In this document: in pieces, positions 37,901 through 50,971 of the stretch
Numbering within the stretch: the stretch's first letter is position 1
How the letters are laid out: every line of letters begins with the position of its first letter
Source: Pyrocephalus nanus
Taxonomy: Eukaryota; Chordata; Aves; Passeriformes; Tyrannidae
Direction of reading: 5' to 3'
Assembly (NCBI GenBank): GCA_038380795.1
Contig: CM076269.1
Coordinates: 5,828,001 to 5,892,000 of the forward strand
Length of the DNA: 64,000 bases
Notes under the pieces: model-generated
The model's database searches: none
What the model was told of the DNA's origin: nothing
Seen by the model: the letters and a program-made list of their open reading frames with translations, nothing else
Position numbers and translations under genes: made by a program

Positions 37901-39115
37901 CGCTACACGGCCTGCTAACATCTCACCCTTGCCTTTTTTTGTGAAACAATCTGTATGTTTTCAGCTCAGAAACAGAGTTCTTTTGAAGTTTAAAAGCAGT
38001 TATGTCATAGCTGAAACAGCTGTTCAACAACCACCCAAGCAAGTTCCCTGTGCTGCCTCTCCAGAGCTGAGCTGGCTTTGTATGTCTGTGTGTCCCAGCA
38101 CAGAGGAGTGCAGGAAGCACAACCAGCTGGAACAGTGTTTCAGAGAATGCCTGTGGATGGGTTTAACCTCCACAACATGGCACTGCCTGAAAGCTGGTGC
38201 ACAGTGGACATTGCCTTGTCTTGGCTGCCCTGTGGTCAGCAGAGACGGAGCGGATGTGGACTCTCCCCCACTGCTCCCAGGCCTTTTTCAAGGTGGGAAG
38301 AACCGCCACGTTTGACGGTTCCACTGATTTCACAAAATTGTTTCAACACAAGCATAAAACCCTCAAACCTCTGTACCTGTGCATTCAGGGAATTCAGGCT
38401 GGTGCTTCTGCTGTTTCCTCTCAGCTGCTGGCCCAGGGCTTGTGCCTTGCTGGTGTCAGCCGTGGTGTGGGCTGACAGCCCCAGGGAGGACAGCAGGACA
38501 ATGTGGACACCCACAGCCCTTCACCTGGCTCCTCAAAAAGCTCAGTGCCAGCTCACAAAAACATCAGAGTAAAACAAGTCCCTTAGAGGGATCTTTTATG
38601 ACTTATAGATCCCCATCACAGCTCTCCCACCCGCTGGTGTCAGCCAGGCTTCGCTTCCTTCTGAGGGGCTGGCACCTGGGCTGCCATCCTGTAGCTCATT
38701 AGGAGCATCTTGTAATTCCATCTAATATGGTGCTCTAGGTTTGAGTTCAGACTACTGTCATGGAAGAAATCATGGGTAAAAGAGAGTACAATTTACATAA
38801 ATGAAGCTGGAGATGCTGCCTCATTTCTCCCAATAAAGAGAACAGAGGGCTGCAGACAATTTCGTCTTCAAACGCTGGGTCTTACTGATGAAGCAAATTT
38901 TTCAAAACAAACCACAAGTCAATGACCTCTGGCATGCCACAAGATGTGAATAACAGCATAAATACTTTCCTGTCAGCCTGCTTATGGACATTTCTCATAA
39001 TATCTTGGAACAGCACAGAAGACCACACTGAATAAGAAGTTTCCATGATTAACCAATGTTTTGCAGTGCTGTGATTATGGTTTAACCAAAAATTATTGCT
39101 TTGGTTCAGCACTTC

Positions 39116-39134
39116 AGCATCATCATCATCATCA
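39116..39134. repeat. ATC trinucleotide repeat
   Basis: About six ATC units in succession. Confidence 0.8.
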
Positions 39135-40829
39135 AATTATCACATTGCAATGACATTTTGCACAGTAATTGCATTCAAAGCAGTGTTTGCTAAGAGAGAG
39201 AACTGAGTTGAGGTCTTCAGCAATTCTAAAGTATGGGAGGGTTTCAAGAACTTTGATTTAGATAGAGCCCATCTATTAGCAATTATTTTTAGTAACAGGC
39301 CTTATAAATTCAGAATGAAGGAGTACTCAAAAAGCTCTGCTATAGAGGCCCATGCAAATTATGGACCTCAAAGTCCATTTGGACTGATCAAAATCCAGTT
39401 CCTGGCCTCCAAACCAGGATGAACAGGAGAATGATGCTGCTAGGAGAGAGGAGAGGTGCAAGTCAACAATGAAACTATAATATCAACAGTCTAAGCAACA
39501 TTTTCATTTAGAGTAGAAATGTTGATGTATGTCATTCATTGACATCTAAACATTTCTGCTGTTTATCGGTGACAGATGTGTTATTATCTGGGCACTTAAA
39601 ATAATTTGAAAATTTGTTTGTTTTGTGTTTTGTATAAACCATGTTGGGTTTTTTAATTTTGAGCTTACAATATGAAAGCACATTGTAACAACAAGATATT
39701 CCAAACCAAAGTTAAAAGCTAGACGGATTTCTGTCTCATAGTGGACCATTCTGAGTTTATCTGAGATATAGCTAGCTGGCTAGATATAAAAAATATAAAT
39801 GCCAGCCAAGTTTAGACATGTTCACTGAATGTCTCAGCATCACTCAGTCCTGTAATTTTGGCCAAAATATGTTATGCAGATAATGATGGAGGGCTACAAT
39901 TCCATGAAATGGTAATTTTTGAAATGGTCAAGCTCTGGGCTGATCCTGCAGTGGAGGTGTTTTAGGTGGAGATTACAGCTCATTTTGCACCTTATCCAAT
40001 TCCCAGCTTGCCTGGGAATCCCTGCCACATCAGAGATATTTTGTGTGGTCACTGCAAACAGTGGAGCTGTGTAAACACTGAATATGAGGCAGTTGTTGGG
40101 TTTTGGGTTTGGTTTGGTTTTTAAATGACTTTGAAGTAGGTCTCCCTTCATAGGAGATAAACTGAAATGCCTTTGCAAACATTACCCATGCAACTGCATT
40201 CTCAGGGCAGAAGCTGACTGGGACCAAGCATGAGAGCATCTGTTAAAACAGCAGGCAAGTCACTTGAGCTGGAATTATTTCTCTAAGGAACGAGTCAGAC
40301 TGGGTGGCACCACTGAAGGAGGCAGGTTTGGGTGATGGCTTTCAGACAGTGCATGGTACTTGAACTGAATCCTACCTTGAATGTTTTTGAAGAGAGAAAA
40401 TGGGGAGACAGTGGACTGCATCCATTAGCTTTGTACCTTTTTAAAGAATTTAATCTCGTGGTTGGAGAAACCCATAACCCTGCAACACTTGATTGAATGT
40501 TGTGACAGGAACCCGTCCTGGTTCAACTGCTTGACTGGCATTACACAGAAAGACTACTCCAGAGCTGAACTGTCAGGTCAAGCTTGTCTAAGAAAAGATT
40601 TTTAAGACATTTATTTTTTGTTCTAATCCTCTATGTTACTCCTAAGTTTTACTCTTATGGGCAAATTTCACATAGCCTGCTTTTATGGAAACAGCTTCTT
40701 TAAACACTAAAAGAAAATTATGCCCTTTGGCGCTTTTAATTCACTGTCTTTGCAGTAATTCATGCCAAAAAAAGGTGGCAGGGGAGCCCTTATAAAGTAC
40801 TATTAATTGAAATAAATGAACCATGCTTT

Positions 40830-40990
40830 GGAGAACAGTGTACCATAGAGGAAGGGCTGCCTTCTGAATCCTGCTCCCAGAGATGTCCCTTGTGATTTCA
40901 GGCATGTCGTAAAATCCACTGTCCACCTCGTTTTCCCACCTTATTAAGATGAGGCTGAGGTTGTTCTTTACCTAAAACCTCTGGGTGTTG
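40830..40990 (+). mobile_element. MIR-like SINE remnant
   Basis: The sequence keeps the sequence order of a MIR: GAATCCTGCTCCCAGAGATG, a diverged region with a TCGTTTTCCCACCTTATTAA block like the 'cagtttcctcatctgtaaaa' part of MIR, then GGGTGTTGTGAAG like 'agggttgttgtgagga'. It is strongly diverged, as expected of an ancient amniote SINE. Boundaries are approximate. Confidence 0.45.
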
Positions 40991-42772
40991 TGAAGTCTGA
41001 CTCAGGGCTTCAGAAGAACCTGGAGGACCTGGAATTTTATTTTGAAAACCATGGCAAGCGCTAGCCTGTCCCAGAGAGTGGCATTTATGAGCATACTTTC
41101 ATTAGTCCCTTAGCTTTTTCTTTTTCATTTGAATCTGGAAAAAATGTGTTGAAAATCACTTCATGGGGGCCTCTGGGAGAAATCAAGCTTCTTGCAGAAT
41201 GGGAGCTCTAGGGGATCATGAAGTGGTGAGCTCAGCTCCCCAAATCCACCCGACAGGAGTAGAAAAACCCCACTGGTTTGAAGATGGCTTCAAAGCCTCC
41301 ACTGGCTTGAGGCCATCCTAAAACACTGACTTTTTTCCCATCTTTTTCATTTGTAGATTCAGTCTCAGAGAAAAGGGAAGGTGAGAAAGAGAGACAGAAG
41401 TATGTGTCTGTTCCCTTCCTCCTCTCCTTCTCCTCAAAGATCATTTCCATCCATCCATCCAGCTTCTTTCCCAGATATGGTATCATTTGCTTCTGTGACT
41501 AATCTCTGGGCGGGAGAAAAAATTATTTTGAAAGTTCAAGAGAAACATAAGCTGCACATTTATGAGTGTTTTTCTCCTCTTCCCTGGCTCTGAATGACCA
41601 GAGTTTTATTATTCCTCTTGACTGCATGCTGAGATAGGTACTTTCCTTTCAAGCAGGGCCTGCTGTTGGCAGCAGGCAACAGAGGCTCCAAACCTGAGAT
41701 CCTCTTTTCATGTCTGAGTCTTCTATTAACACCAATACTTTAACCTTTTCCACCCCTCCACCCCCCTTGGTGTTAATGCTTTTGGACAAAGACGGCCCAG
41801 GAAGGTTGAGGTTTCAAGGAAAGGTAAAAATAATGAAGAGAAACTAACCAGGGCTCAGAATTTTAGTCTACACATGCATCATGATCTCACTTCACGTGTC
41901 TTTTTACAGGCCTGCTCCAGCACTCAGAGAGACCCAGGTGTTGGTGTGCCATCATCATTAAACCCACAGCAATGGAGAGCCAAACTTACCTCTAGTCCCA
42001 GCTCTTCATGGAGAGATGTCCTTGGGGGACCCAGCAGCTGCAGATCAGACTCAGTGCCACAAACAGGGTCAAGAACAAACGTTTGGCTCTTCATGAACTG
42101 CTTGGAGGAAAAGGCAGCAGCAGGGTAAGGTTGCTGTGTTGGTCTGGTTCCTGCCCTCAGGGCCACGCTTGGCCCATGCACAGCAGGAGAAACACAGCCA
42201 GCACTGTCCATCAAACAACTGCACAGCCACCACCACTGTCTGCACAGCACACGTCGTCTGAACTAAATGGGCCCTCAAGAGGATCCTTCTGGTTGAGAGA
42301 TGATATCACAGATTCTATCTGTGTCCACTTTTGGTCTGGACCGTTGCTAAGAGAAAAACAATTCTTGGCAAATTCCTCGAAGTGCTTGCTTCCTACAGTT
42401 TGGATGAACACAGTTTGTTCAAGAAAGATGGGTAGGTGTGAGTTTCTGCCTGTTCCCCTTTTGAGAATTATTTTTGCCAGTGCAAAACTGAAGATAATAA
42501 TGCTCCCATTAAAAATGAGGTGAACGCTCAGGCTAACTTGAGTGGGTGGAAAGGACTTCAAACAGGATGAATCTGGGGACAAACCTACTCTTGCCAAGAC
42601 AAACAGCTGCAGAGATCTCTGGAAAGAAAAAGGGCCCTCCAGCACTGCTGTTCAAATAATTCAGGCACATAGGGCTGGTTGAGGCTGTGTATCTATCACA
42701 TTATAATTAAAACCAATGGCTTTTGTATGAAGAGAGAAAAGGTGCATCATAAGTCATGAAAGAGGACTGGAG

Positions 42773-42818
42773 AACTGATATCATTAGGACAACAAACTGA
42801 TATTCCTTAGGACAACAA
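42773..42818. repeat. 23-base imperfect tandem duplication
   Basis: AACTGATATCATTAGGACAA is followed after three bases by CTGATATTCCTTAGGACAA; the two units share the TTAGGACAACAAA ending. Confidence 0.7.
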
Positions 42819-45800
42819 AGATATGGGATGAGTGCAAACGAAAGCAGAAAGCTCTCACTCTCCTTCCTACATCTGCCTTTCATTTGCCTTGCCTCTATCT
42901 GCCAGTTGTTGATGTTTTCTCACATTATCTTGGTCCCTTTGTTCAAACTGCATTTCATTCCAAGAAGGCAGGGAGCTCCAGGTGTGAATGAGGGCTGTGA
43001 GCGTGAACTCACTGTCTCAGTTATTATTGTTATCATTCCTCTGAAAATCAGCTTGGTGGAGGCTTGGCTCTGTGCAATTTGTTCTGCCATTTTAACTGTA
43101 TCCTTGTTAAACGTGGAAAATGGCGTGAAAATGGAAAGAAAATGTGGAAAATGGAATGAAGTGCAGTGCTTTGCATGATGGCTTGCACCCAGAGGTGCAG
43201 CCTTTGCAAACGAAGTGCTGGTGTAGTGTGGAGCAAAGTGTTTGAGATTGCAGGTTTGGGACCTGCCGCTCAAATCAGTCAGGTGCTCAGGACCTGATGC
43301 TCTTCTTTGTTATGGGAGAAACTGTGTGTTTAAAAAGATAATACAGAAAATGCAATGCTCAATAAAGTTTCAGTGTTTTTCATTTTAAGACCCCAGTGAT
43401 ATTAAGTAATTGTATTCCCACCATCCAGCTATTTAGCAAACTAAACACATACTATTTTCCCCATAACTATTGTTTCCATTATTGGCAATAGACTTGTGGA
43501 TGTCTGGTTATTTTTGTCTTTGGACATTCCCTGTGTACATCCAACTGGGCCCTGATCTTTTAATATATTTTTCAGCGGTCCCCTCTGCTCCAGCTGGGCC
43601 CCTGGAGATGTTATGGAACTCCTTTGTGTGTATTGGATGAACACATCCCTGGGATGAGCCTGGACCAGAAAACTGCCATAACATTAAGCTGAACTTCAGC
43701 TTTCCCCCCAGCTTGGCATGATGTGTTCATTCCCTCCGCAAATCAGTGCAGCCAGTAGGAACAGCTCAGCCCTGATTCAGTGGGGATTAAGAGCACAAAA
43801 AACGGTGTGTTTCTCCTCAGATGGGCTGCCTCAAACACATTTGCCTGCCAGTCATACTGTAGCCTCATTTGTGAAATGATGATGGCTGTGTGATCAGCGT
43901 GCTGGAACTGTCCCTTGGCTAGTAATTTTTGAAACTGTTCACATACGGTTAGAAGTCTCAAATCTATTAATTTTTAGGAGTTTCATGAGAAAAACCATCA
44001 GGAAATACAGATAGAAGGAAAGCTCTATTAGTACCTCTGCTCAGGGAGAGGTGCAAAGTTCAATTGTTAATAAATACTGACAAATCTGCAGTGAGGTGAA
44101 GGGGATAGGGGTGCTAAGAAAAAACCAAAAACAAGGCAGAAGTCTTCATTAGCTTGTTGCTTACAGCAAAAAAAAGAAAAAAAAAAAAAAGAGACTTGCA
44201 AAAAGAGGAAGACGCAGAGGCATTTCATGTTGAAGTTCTCTGCTAGAAAATGACACCCCCAACCCAAGAGGCAAAATGTCTCCTGGGTATTTTTCCCCCA
44301 CTTAAATGCTCGTCAGAAAGAGAAGACAACAACACTCTGCACTGTAATTTAAGAACGGTTAAGATAAAAATAAATTAATAAACAAACAAACCAACCAGCA
44401 AATATGGCAGCAGGATGCAGTTGGATACTTATGCACTGAGCTGCTCTGCAGAAGCCTGAAACCAAAGGGTGATGCAGGACCGTGCTGTGAAACTCTGCTC
44501 AGGGACACCTGCCTGTGGCCTGCAGGACCACGGGGATCCCTCACCTAATTCTGCCGTTTGCAACAGACCGAGAAAAGGTGTTAGATACATTACAAGAGCA
44601 GCCAGCAGTCTGTACTCTCAGTGGAAAATGCTCAAAGGTCGCAAGCTGAAACAACAGGAAATCACAGAGCAGACATGGGAGAGCACGAAGAGGCCTAATT
44701 TACCTAAATACTCCTTCCAACCCATTCAGCGTGGGGAGCACTTGTGGGTGGCACTCAGGCGGTTTGGGAACTGGGAAGCCCTGATCCGAAAAGGAGATAG
44801 GCTGCTGGATGGGAATGTAGATATTAAGCTAGTCCACAAGAAACCCAATCTTCTGCCCTGAGCTTTTCCCATCACAGCTTCCCCTCTTCCTGGTGCAAAT
44901 CTGTAAACAGGAAGATCTCAAGTTAGAGCAAAAAGATGCAATTACAGACTGGGAGCACAGAGAGAGGTCAAGGGAAGGAGAGGCTTAAGGAAACGGCACC
45001 GCTGAGCCAGGATCTGGCACTGCTGGCTGAAGGTTTGTCTCATTTTCAGACCTGTAGCTGAACAGGACGCTTAAGAGCAAAAGGATTTGGCAGACTGGGA
45101 CTGCTCATGGCCAGGGATAGCCCTTGGCTGGACCACACAGACTCTCCAGATGGGCTGTGACTCCAAAGACAGGATGGCAAGCAGCTTTGACTGTCTGGTT
45201 AGTATTTCAATAGATGGGCTCTTTTTAACTTTGTTTTTAGAGAGTTTCCCTTCTGTTTTGCAACAGCAGTTCCTTCCTGTGCCATGGGTAGCTCATTCAA
45301 ACCAGCTCAAGTGTTTATACCTCCCACTGCATTTTCTACGGTGGGTATTTCTAAAACAGCTTTGCTGGTGGAGCCCTCTCAAAATAATGTGTTAAAGACC
45401 AAATGATTTAGCACATAATTAAGGAGTAAACAATGATGTTGCGATCAGCAAGAAGTCTGCAGTGTCAGCTGCAAGGCAGGATTTGCATGCAAGAAATAAG
45501 CCAAGAAAAATGAGTAAATCTCTGTGTCTTTGTGTCTTGGTGTGGAGAGGTAGCTTCTGCTCCGTGCCAGATGGAGACACAATTCCAGGGTTACTTTATT
45601 TTATGATTTTTTTTTTTTTTTTCTGCTGCCAGCACGGCAGCAAAACCAGAAGTTCCAAGGACACCAACAATTTGCAGGGGAGAAAAAAAACCTTCCTGAA
45701 GCCACCAGGAGTGGATGCTTCTTCTGGGCTTTCCTACACACTCCAGCTAGTTTGTATGGAAGGGCTGGTTTTCTGGATCTGCTTCCTCTTCCCCACGTGA

Positions 45801-45960
45801 GAGATGGTTTCCTCCATCCCATGCTGTTCTTGGGCAAAAGAGAAGCAGCATGCCTAAGCTCTACACACAGAATGTTCCTTTTTTTAGTGATTCCCTAGAT
45901 TTTAATGCAAAGGAAAGAATCGATACACAAGATTACTGTGCTATGAATTTATAATAACAT

Positions 45961-45966
45961 TTTATT
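45961..45966 (-). terminator. Candidate distal polyadenylation signal (AATAAA)
   Basis: A canonical AATAAA is read on the minus strand, about 5 kb past the stop codon at 50,972. T-rich and TG-rich sequence follows it downstream on that strand (positions about 45,845-45,930). Nearer AATAAA hexamers exist, so alternative polyadenylation is likely if this one is used at all. Confidence 0.3.
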
Positions 45967-46273
45967 AATATATTATGCTACAAAAATATTTTGATAAAAT
46001 AATATTAGAAAGCATCTTTTTATTACACTCTTCAAAACAGTTCACAAAAGCAGGAGGCAAAACAGGAAAAAATATTTGAAATACATTTGAATTGAAACCT
46101 GACGCATATGCAGTTTGAAATTGGGTGGGAGCATGAATCTGCAGGATGGTCAACCAGTCCCATAGAAGAAAAGTATTTACTACTCATTGGAAAGTCCTCC
46201 CTGCCTTTAGCTAGATTAAGGTGCCTCCTGACAAGTTAGTCACAGGAAAGGTTGAATTTGGGTTGGGACAAAG

Positions 46274-46343
46274 AACACACGCACACAACATGCTCACATG
46301 CACTTAAACATACACACACATACAACACCCCCCCCTCCCCCCA
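46274..46343. repeat. CA-rich and C-run tract
   Basis: Interrupted CACA repeats followed by two C-runs separated by a T. On the minus strand this is a TG/G-rich element inside the probable 3' UTR. Confidence 0.7.
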
Positions 46344-47117
46344 TGATCTCAAACACTTGCAAATAACCTTTCTGCTTCAGGTAAGCTGAAACAAGCTTAA
46401 ATTGAAGCTGAGTTCTAGCACACTCCATGGAACATTGATCACTTCAGAGATATGACAAGCCCATATAATTTTTGGATAAAATACAGAAATACGGTACTAA
46501 GCAAAGTTTGGAATGATAACATTTATGCTGAGATAATAACTTTGGCACTTTGGTTTCTCTAACATAAATATATGATGGGAAATTCCTCCCTAGCAGTGGT
46601 ATATGGTAATGACTGAGTCATATCATTTGACTAATCAATGCACTAAACATAGATTAAGTTCTCCCTCTTTCCATCTCTCTCTCTCTCCACAATTGTATAT
46701 TGAAGAACTTACATAAATATACAACTTTGTACCTTGGGTGTTCCTAAATTACAGTGGAGCTTGGAGGAATGGGAAGGGAAATTCAACAAAGCAGATTTTT
46801 GACACCTGTATAAAGCATAGTTATCATAAATCATGTTCATCATTTATTGCCAGAAGACATATTGCATTATTCAACAGCCCAAGGGATTGCAGAGAAACTA
46901 CATCAGTCATAAAATACAAAATACCTTCTGTCCCAGCTTACTGACTGGTTCTCCAAGTGGCAGTGCATGTTAATATAGCATCCATAGTTAAACATAAGCA
47001 AGAAAAGCATTAAAACAAAGAAAGATTGGAAGTTAGATCTGTTGCTGATGATATGGAATATTTATTCCCCCAGGGGAAAAGCTTGGCAGATAATTAGCAT
47101 TTGTTTATAATGCTACA

Positions 47118-47185
47118 GTTACATATAACATGAATTGTATTGGTGTCAGTTGTTACATATAAAATGAATTGTATTGATGTCAGTT
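47118..47185. repeat. 34-base tandem duplication
   Basis: Two adjacent 34-base units begin GTTACATATAACATGAATTG and GTTACATATAAAATGAATTG and differ at two positions. The duplication lies inside the probable 3' UTR of the minus-strand gene. A third partial match (GATGAATTGTAT) follows about 20 bases later. Confidence 0.85.
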
Positions 47186-48391
47186 GTAGCTGAGAGTTGA
47201 AAAGATGAATTGTATGACCACTGAGCTTTGGACTCCTCCAAAATCGTGTCCCAGATTGCCAGACACTGTGTGACTCTTGATTGTGTTCTCAGAGCTAAAC
47301 AGTATCACCAGTGTTTGTTGTTACTTAGCCGGCATGGATATTTTTGTTAAATCTCCTGCTCTTGTAAACTTAAAACATGGGAGTCTAGCTTTCCTTTGGA
47401 AGAAAGAATACAGTCTAGTTTTTTTGGAAACTCACAGAGGAAGCTGCAGCCCTGTGAAGCTGCTGGTCAGTGTTGCTTCAAGAGCATGTATCAAATCTGG
47501 TGCACAGCTTCTAAACTCACAGTGAATATAACCATGATCCAATGCAATGGGTGTGCATAGATCTGTGCTAACCAGTATTACTGCATTTTAATTAAAAAAA
47601 CAGTTATAATTATTAATCAGCTGCTGTAGCTGATTAGTAAACAATCCATTTCATCAACCACAGTGAGGGTTTCATTATCCAGTATTGCTCTGCTTACATG
47701 CCATGTATTAAATAAAGTGACCCTAAGTTGTACTTTAGGGTAAGGCAACAGAATAAGTGTTTGGTTAGAGAGCTGTGCTGAAGCCATTCCCGTCAGGTTC
47801 CTGAGCCAAGACCTACAGGAACCTACTTAACCTCATATTTAATTTAAGTCATGTCTCCTCCCTTAACCAGAGGAAGCTCAGGTGATCAAATGAGCTAACT
47901 AACTGCTTCTAGGTGTGCAGACCCCAAATCCAGGAGACACCCTGCACTGACACCTGCACTGCATTAGGATAAATGTGGGGTGCTGGCACAAGGGAAATTC
48001 GGTGAGTTCCAGTAACATTCATTAATTTCATGGAATTACAGGCAAAAATGACAGGAAATGCAAAGCTATTAAAACATACTTTGATATCCAAGCTATTTAC
48101 ATCCTGAGATAGCCAAACATAACACGGTGTCTAATGAATATTGAATATTACTACCCAGTGGAGGAGTGACTCAGAAAGCCTCATCAGTGACAAAAGAGTG
48201 ATTGCTCTGTGCAGTATGATGACAGATGTGAGTGTGGAGAGATGTATTTGCTCCTAATATTAAAAAAAAAAAGCTCCAGAGGCTTATGGAGAAACCCCCA
48301 GATTGGGAAACGATAAAACTGTAATTTTTATTCTTGGTCCTGTTGATGGTTTTCCTTACGGTCTCGGACAAGTTGTTTCTGTTTTCTGCTC

Positions 48392-48412
48392 TTTTTTTTT
48401 TTTTTTTTTTTT
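48392..48412. repeat. T homopolymer of about 21 bases
   Basis: Uninterrupted T run; an A run within the probable minus-strand 3' UTR. Confidence 0.9.
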
Positions 48413-49404
48413 CCTCCCTTATCTTTATATGGTCTTGTCTATTTATACTGTAAGTTTTCCAACACCTGGAATTATTTCTGGGATAGTACCACAAAATAAT
48501 GCCTGGATTCAATTCGATTACGACAAATAAAATTCAGTGGGTTTTGGTTTCTTGGCTGTTCTCTTTTACTATGTAACTTATCATCAGCCTTAAGATTTGC
48601 CTACCTTATTTCCAGTTCCATTTGTGTAAATAAGACATTATAATTCAGTTTTCATCTCTGCCTTGAACACAGCAGGAGAACCAATAATCTTTTTAAAATG
48701 CATTAAGGTTGAATTTGAAGGTCTGCTAGACCATTATATTCAAATGAAGGCATTTCTAGGGTAATAGCTCAAATAAAACCAAAATGAAAGATCTCAAAAT
48801 ATGTTTCCAATATCCATCTCTGTGCAATAAATATGCAAGGTGAATGGCTTCTGTCCAAAACTAACATCTCTAATCTTCTGCTAGCCAAAATACACAATAT
48901 GAAAGTATGCAGAGGGTCTCTTTGAATCTCACATGTGGGGCAAAGCTCAAAGTTTTCCATTCAGCCTTATCATCTGTTGTGCTTGAAAAGAAAAAGGGGG
49001 AAGCTTATAGCACTGTCTGGTGTACCCACTTAAACTGAGCAGAAACCTACACAACTTTCTGTCAAAAACAGAGCAAAGGCTGCAGGTTGAGGTGTCCAGT
49101 AAGTCAAAAAGAAATTATCTGTGTTATCCCTTGCCTGTGTACAGCGATGGGCTGGGATGTGTGAGGGAAATGCTCAGCAGTTCATCAAGGTTTCAAATAA
49201 AACCACGTGACTTTTGTAGTCTAGTTACTTTCTAACCTACTTTCCTGAATTAACTGGTATGATCAGGAGCAAACCATGAATTCTGAACTCTCTCTTGTTT
49301 GCAGGTGGCGTGAAATATCTGCAGCCCTGGAGAACCAGGCTCTAGGGCTGCTGGAGAACTGATAAGACTGTTTTCAGTCAGAATTTTATCAGTATTGCTA
49401 TTTT

Positions 49405-49428
49405 AATCATCATCATCATCATCATCAT
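49405..49428. repeat. ATC trinucleotide repeat
   Basis: Seven to eight ATC units followed by a T-run, within the probable minus-strand 3' UTR. Confidence 0.85.
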
Positions 49429-50971
49429 TTTTTTCCAAGGTGAAAAAGCACTGATTTTCCATAAAAAAACCCTTGTATTGTATATTTCTGGTTTTGAGAC
49501 TTCTAACTATGATGTTTTCATCGTATATTTTGGACTTTTGGTTTGTGGATGACTTAGAAAGAAAAACACTATTTCAACCCAAACTAATTTTCTAGTTGAA
49601 ACTCCTGCATCCAAAGGGATTTTTCGTCATGTTTTGGTGGTGAAAAATCATCAACATGCCTTATTAAACATAATAGTTTTTAAGATGGCATGGGGGTTTT
49701 TTTCCCCATAGATATTGTTCATTGCATTCATTAACAGTAGCTGCATAGGGAGCAAACTTTTCAGTGAATGTAAGGTGTACTTTTTTAAACAAGTCAGCAG
49801 AGGTACCACAGTGTAAAAAAGGAAGAATGCTCTGTATGTCTCTGTAATATGAGGGTTAATTTGATTCTGGTGGTCTTGAACAGATTTTGGACAAGTCATA
49901 ATTATTTCAGCACAGAGATATCAGCTCTATCAGCTCATAATAGCAAGATGAAAGGGAATTTGTAGATTTTTTTTTTTTTTGCCTCCAGGTTGTCCATTTG
50001 CATTAATAAAACTGGTACAAGGAATTCTACAGATTAACAGGACACTACATCTTTATACCCTACAGACAGACCAAGCTCTGTTCTCATTTATGCTGGGAAA
50101 GGTGGTAGGCTTGTGTTGATATAAAATGAGGGAGAGAAGAAAACAATTTCAGTAGGATTAATCCAGACTTGAAAAGCAATTTTTTTATTAAGGAAAAGGT
50201 GTCTTAATTTGTGTTAGCTAATGAATTAATTCCAGGGCTAAGAGGGAAATTGCTAATTTCCAAAGAAGGTAAATAGTTTAGTTAAAGAAAGCAGGGAAAT
50301 GTATCTTGACTAATGACTTACTAAGTCATAGAAAAATAACTGGTATTTTAGGTTGTAGCAGCTAACAAGTTAAGAATGCACCTATTTTTCTAAGGGGTAT
50401 AGGCCACAGAGAGCAGGATCTGCTTCATTCAGTGTAAGCTATGCTAATGGGATAAAAAAGTAAAATAAAGAAGTTCAGCAGAAATGTACTTATTAGATAG
50501 TTGCAAAAAGTAATGATTAAAGAAACAAAGAAAGCATTCATTTGGTGTCAGTTCAGAATTTGCAGAGTTGTCAGAAAATGAATATAGAAAATATTAATTT
50601 ATCTGTTTCACCATCGCTACTGATTAATAGGGATGTTATTAACATATACAACAAGAAAAATAAGTTTACCGGTCGAATAAATACATTTTTTCTTTTTCTT
50701 TTTTTTTTCTTTATATGAACATGTATATTTTACAAAACCCCATAGCACTATGGGAAATAAAGATCCTTCTACAAAAAGAAGATGTAAGTCAGTGTTACAA
50801 TAAAGCTTTAGAATTTCAAAATGTATCTGGGCAAAGAGACAAAATCAGCTAGAAGGCACTACTGAGTCACTGAGAAGGTCCAGCTTGTAAATGTTGTTGT
50901 CTTAACCTCCAATTCGTTCATAAATTATCTCTCTTCTCTATTCCAAGGGATTGCACATAATCCTAATGTGG

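Larger units (their letters stand above)
30471..45939. other. Gene-poor interval between the CR1 copy and the minus-strand gene
   Basis: No domain-bearing frame or paired splice sites were found. It holds the hairpin at 33.6 kb, the MIR-like fragment at 40.8-41.0 kb, A-rich tracts (31,750; 33,310-33,345; 44,167-44,191), small tandem repeats and a CCAT tetranucleotide run at about 41,447-41,460. Frames of up to 184 codons (for example 36,519-37,073 forward) show no recognisable protein. Confidence 0.45.
45940..50971 (-). other. Probable long 3' UTR of the minus-strand gene
   Basis: Beyond the TGA at 50,972 the minus strand runs through about 5 kb of AT-rich sequence with many ATTTA-type motifs and no further convincing exon. 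Minus-strand AATAAA hexamers lie at 50,184-50,189, 47,061-47,066, 46,843-46,848 and 45,961-45,966. The last is followed on the minus strand by T- and TG-rich sequence, as expected at a cleavage site, so I take about 45,940 as the distal end. A much shorter UTR using the 50,184 signal is equally possible. The block contains simple repeats (T run near 48.4 kb, ATC repeat near 49.4 kb, CA/C-rich tract near 46.3 kb) and a 34-base tandem duplication at 47,118-47,185. The extent is inferred and needs transcript data. Confidence 0.4.

Noticed and set aside
44469..44861. 130-codon forward frame with a protein-like C-terminal half.
   Set aside because: No known domain and no splice or promoter context. 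The frame could not be tied to a neighbouring exon.
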